A program made the translations under genes and the position numbers. A stretch of DNA of 64,000 nt from Actinopolyspora saharensis (GTDB lineage Bacteria > Actinomycetota > Actinomycetes > Mycobacteriales > Pseudonocardiaceae), in the NCBI RefSeq assembly GCF_900100925.1, contig NZ_FNKO01000002.1:2542001-2606000 (forward strand). Reading direction: 5' to 3'. Under the pieces are notes generated by a model, which was not told the origin of the DNA, ran no database searches, and worked only from the letters and a program-made list of their open reading frames with translations. Below are positions 62,462-64,000 of the stretch, in pieces; within the stretch, counting starts at the first letter, position 1, and each line of letters begins with the position of its first letter.

Positions 62462-63928
62462 TCACGAGACGCCGAACACGGCCTTGATCCCCTCGATCCC
62501 GAAGTAGAGCGCGAACACCAGGGACAGGATGCTCAGCAACCAGCCCAGTTCCCTTGTCCGTCCCTTGCAGATCTTGATCGCACAGTAGGAGATCAGTCCC
62601 GCACCGACACCGTTGGTGATCGAATAGGTGAACGGGATGATCGCCACGGTCAGGAACACCGGGATCACGAAGTCCTCGTCGCTCCACGGAATGTTGCGCA
62701 CCTGTGCCATCATCATGCCCCCGACCAGCACCAGAGCGGGAGCCGCCGCCTGCGCGGGCACCACGGCCGCCAGCGGGGTGAACAGCATGGTCGCGGCGAA
62801 CAGGACCCCGGTCACCACGCTCGCCAGGCCGGTGCGCGCCCCCTCGGCCACGCCCGCCGCCGATTCGAGGAAGACCGTGTTCGGCGAGGAACCGGTCACA
62901 CCGCCGGCCACGGCGCCGGCGCCGTCCACGAGCAGGATGCGCCCCATCCCCTGGACCTTGCCCTCGGAGCTGGTCAGCCCGGCCTCGTTGCCGACGCTGG
63001 TGATCGTGCCCATGGCGTCGAAGAATCCGGACAGCACCAGGGTGAACAGGAAGACGGTGGCCGCGAGCACGCCCGCGTTCACGAACCCGCCGAACAGGTC
63101 GATGTTGCCGAACAGCCCGAAATCGGGTGTGGCCACCAGGCTCGACGGCAGCTCCGGAGTGGTGCGGCCCCACTGCTCGGCCGGTATGTCGAACACGGCG
63201 TTGGCCACGATCGACAGCACCGTCCCGGACGCGATGCTGATCAGAATCGCTCCGGGGACCTTCCGGGCCATGAGGACGATCATCAACAGCAGGGTGAAGC
63301 AGAACAGGCCGAGCGGCCACCCGAGCAGGTGGCCGTTCGGGCCGAGCTGCACCGGCACGTCGGTGTCGGCCGCGTCGGGCTGCCTGCTCACGAATCCGGC
63401 GCTGACCATCCCGACCAGCGCGATGTAGAGGCCGATCCCCACGGTCAGCGCGGTCTTGAGCGGAAGCGGGATCGCGTTGATGATCCGCTCCCGTATCCCG
63501 CTGACCGCCATCACCACGATGCACAGGCCCTCGAGGACCACCAGCCCCATGGCCTGGGCCCAGGTCATCTCGGGGGCCACGGTGAAGGCGACGACCGGGA
63601 TCACGCCGAGCCCTGCCGCCATCGCCAGCGGTGCGTTGCCCACCACCCCCATGAGCACGGTCATCACCCCGGCGCACAGGGCCGTGGCCGTGGTGATCTC
63701 GGCGTTGCCGAGGCTGGCCCCGGTGACGTCCTCGGACGAGCCGAGCATGAGGGGGTTGAGCAGCACGATGTAGGCCATCGCCACGAAGGTGGTGATTCCG
63801 CCCCGCAGCTCACGGCCCACCGTCGAGCCGCGTTGGGTGATGCGGAAAAAGCGGTCCAACGAGGAGCGGGGCCCCTCGGATTCGGCTGCCGGATCTTCCT
63901 CGCCGGAGTCCTGGCGCAGCTGGGTCAT
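62462..63928 (-). CDS. NCS2 family purine permease
   Basis: A 488-residue, about 13-helix permease of the NCS2/AzgA-like group. Characteristic parts are GGITTFVAMAYIVLLNP, the LSGFFDAMGTITSVGNEAGL motif that positions the nucleobase, and GGVTGSSPNTVFLESAAG. AzgA-type members carry adenine, guanine and hypoxanthine. It lies upstream of XdhC and the MocA-like gene on the same strand (91 bases apart), suggesting import and oxidation of purines. The region 63929-64000 has no gene. Confidence 0.9.
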   Translation of the reverse strand: MTQLRQDSGEEDPAAESEGPRSSLDRFFRITQRGSTVGRELRGGITTFVAMAYIVLLNPLMLGSSEDVTGASLGNAEITTATALCAGVMTVLMGVVGNAPLAMAAGLGVIPVVAFTVAPEMTWAQAMGLVVLEGLCIVVMAVSGIRERIINAIPLPLKTALTVGIGLYIALVGMVSAGFVSRQPDAADTDVPVQLGPNGHLLGWPLGLFCFTLLLMIVLMARKVPGAILISIASGTVLSIVANAVFDIPAEQWGRTTPELPSSLVATPDFGLFGNIDLFGGFVNAGVLAATVFLFTLVLSGFFDAMGTITSVGNEAGLTSSEGKVQGMGRILLVDGAGAVAGGVTGSSPNTVFLESAAGVAEGARTGLASVVTGVLFAATMLFTPLAAVVPAQAAAPALVLVGGMMMAQVRNIPWSDEDFVIPVFLTVAIIPFTYSITNGVGAGLISYCAIKICKGRTRELGWLLSILSLVFALYFGIEGIKAVFGVS

Positions 63929-64000
63929 GCGTCCTCCCCTGCCGGTGGGCGCCCCCGGCCCGCACCGCCGCGCGGAACGAACCGGACTTCTCCTCGGGCG

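Overview
The window is about 70% GC, with tightly packed genes, frequent GTG (and some TTG) starts, 4-base stop/start overlaps and GC-rich third codon positions. Together with actinobacterial families (DUF2017, DUF3618, DUF397 with its Scr1-like regulator, Mec/CysO/CysM, a Rv0247c-0249c-type succinate dehydrogenase) this points to an actinomycete. A Pseudonocardiales or Actinopolyspora-like organism is my best guess; the genus is inference. No rRNA, CRISPR array, transposase or phage gene is seen, so this looks like chromosomal core with some accessory genes.

Layout. 0.2-6 kb: a forward run of MFS exporter, nitronate monooxygenase, a large FAD/NAD(P)-binding protein, a carboxymuconolactone decarboxylase-like protein and an FMN-binding protein. 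6-15.7 kb: methyltransferase; an aromatic-acid-type MFS transporter divergent from a LysR regulator; homospermidine synthase; a membrane-anchored ACT-GNAT protein; an aldo/keto reductase and small proteins. 15.9-19.4 kb: three-gene succinate dehydrogenase (anchor, flavoprotein, iron-sulfur). 19.5-27 kb: SDR, DUF305 lipoprotein, ctaD with a strong terminator, serB, Pr6Pr membrane protein and a PTH2-type peptidyl-tRNA hydrolase. 27-29.2 kb: LysR divergent from an aldo/keto reductase.

29.4-34 kb: a leftward, translationally coupled biotin-transport operon, bioY / acyl-adenylating ligase / thiolase-like / bioM / bioN, resembling the Bacillus bioY-yhfT-yhfS arrangement. A leader with two mutually exclusive hairpins and a T tract lies upstream. 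34.7-47.8 kb: the conserved block known from Mycobacterium tuberculosis Rv1329c-Rv1341: dinG, (pncA) pncB, clpS, DUF2017, P1 peptidase, mec, cysO, cysM, rhomboid, murI, Rv1339-like phosphodiesterase, rph, rdgB. An Imm1-like gene and an intergenic repeat are inserted in it. 48-55 kb: TauE/SafE permease, Bcp peroxiredoxin, pyruvate oxidase, an XRE/DUF397 pair and a coupled pair of PH-domain membrane proteins.

55.2-58.4 kb: a leftward ABC importer (permease, ATPase, lipoprotein) preceded by a recognisable cobalamin riboswitch, so very probably a B12 importer. A tRNA with a UAG anticodon but a short variable loop follows at 58.7 kb. 59-64 kb: DUF3618 protein, TetR regulator, a small hypothetical, and a purine-linked group (NCS2 permease, XdhC, MocA-like nucleotidyltransferase).

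The least explained items are a dispersed intergenic repeat with two copies 14 kb apart, carrying both directly and inversely related arms; the short-variable-loop UAG tRNA; the biotin operon with its ligase and a thiolase lacking canonical catalytic residues; and an AT-rich 19-bp inverted repeat after rdgB.
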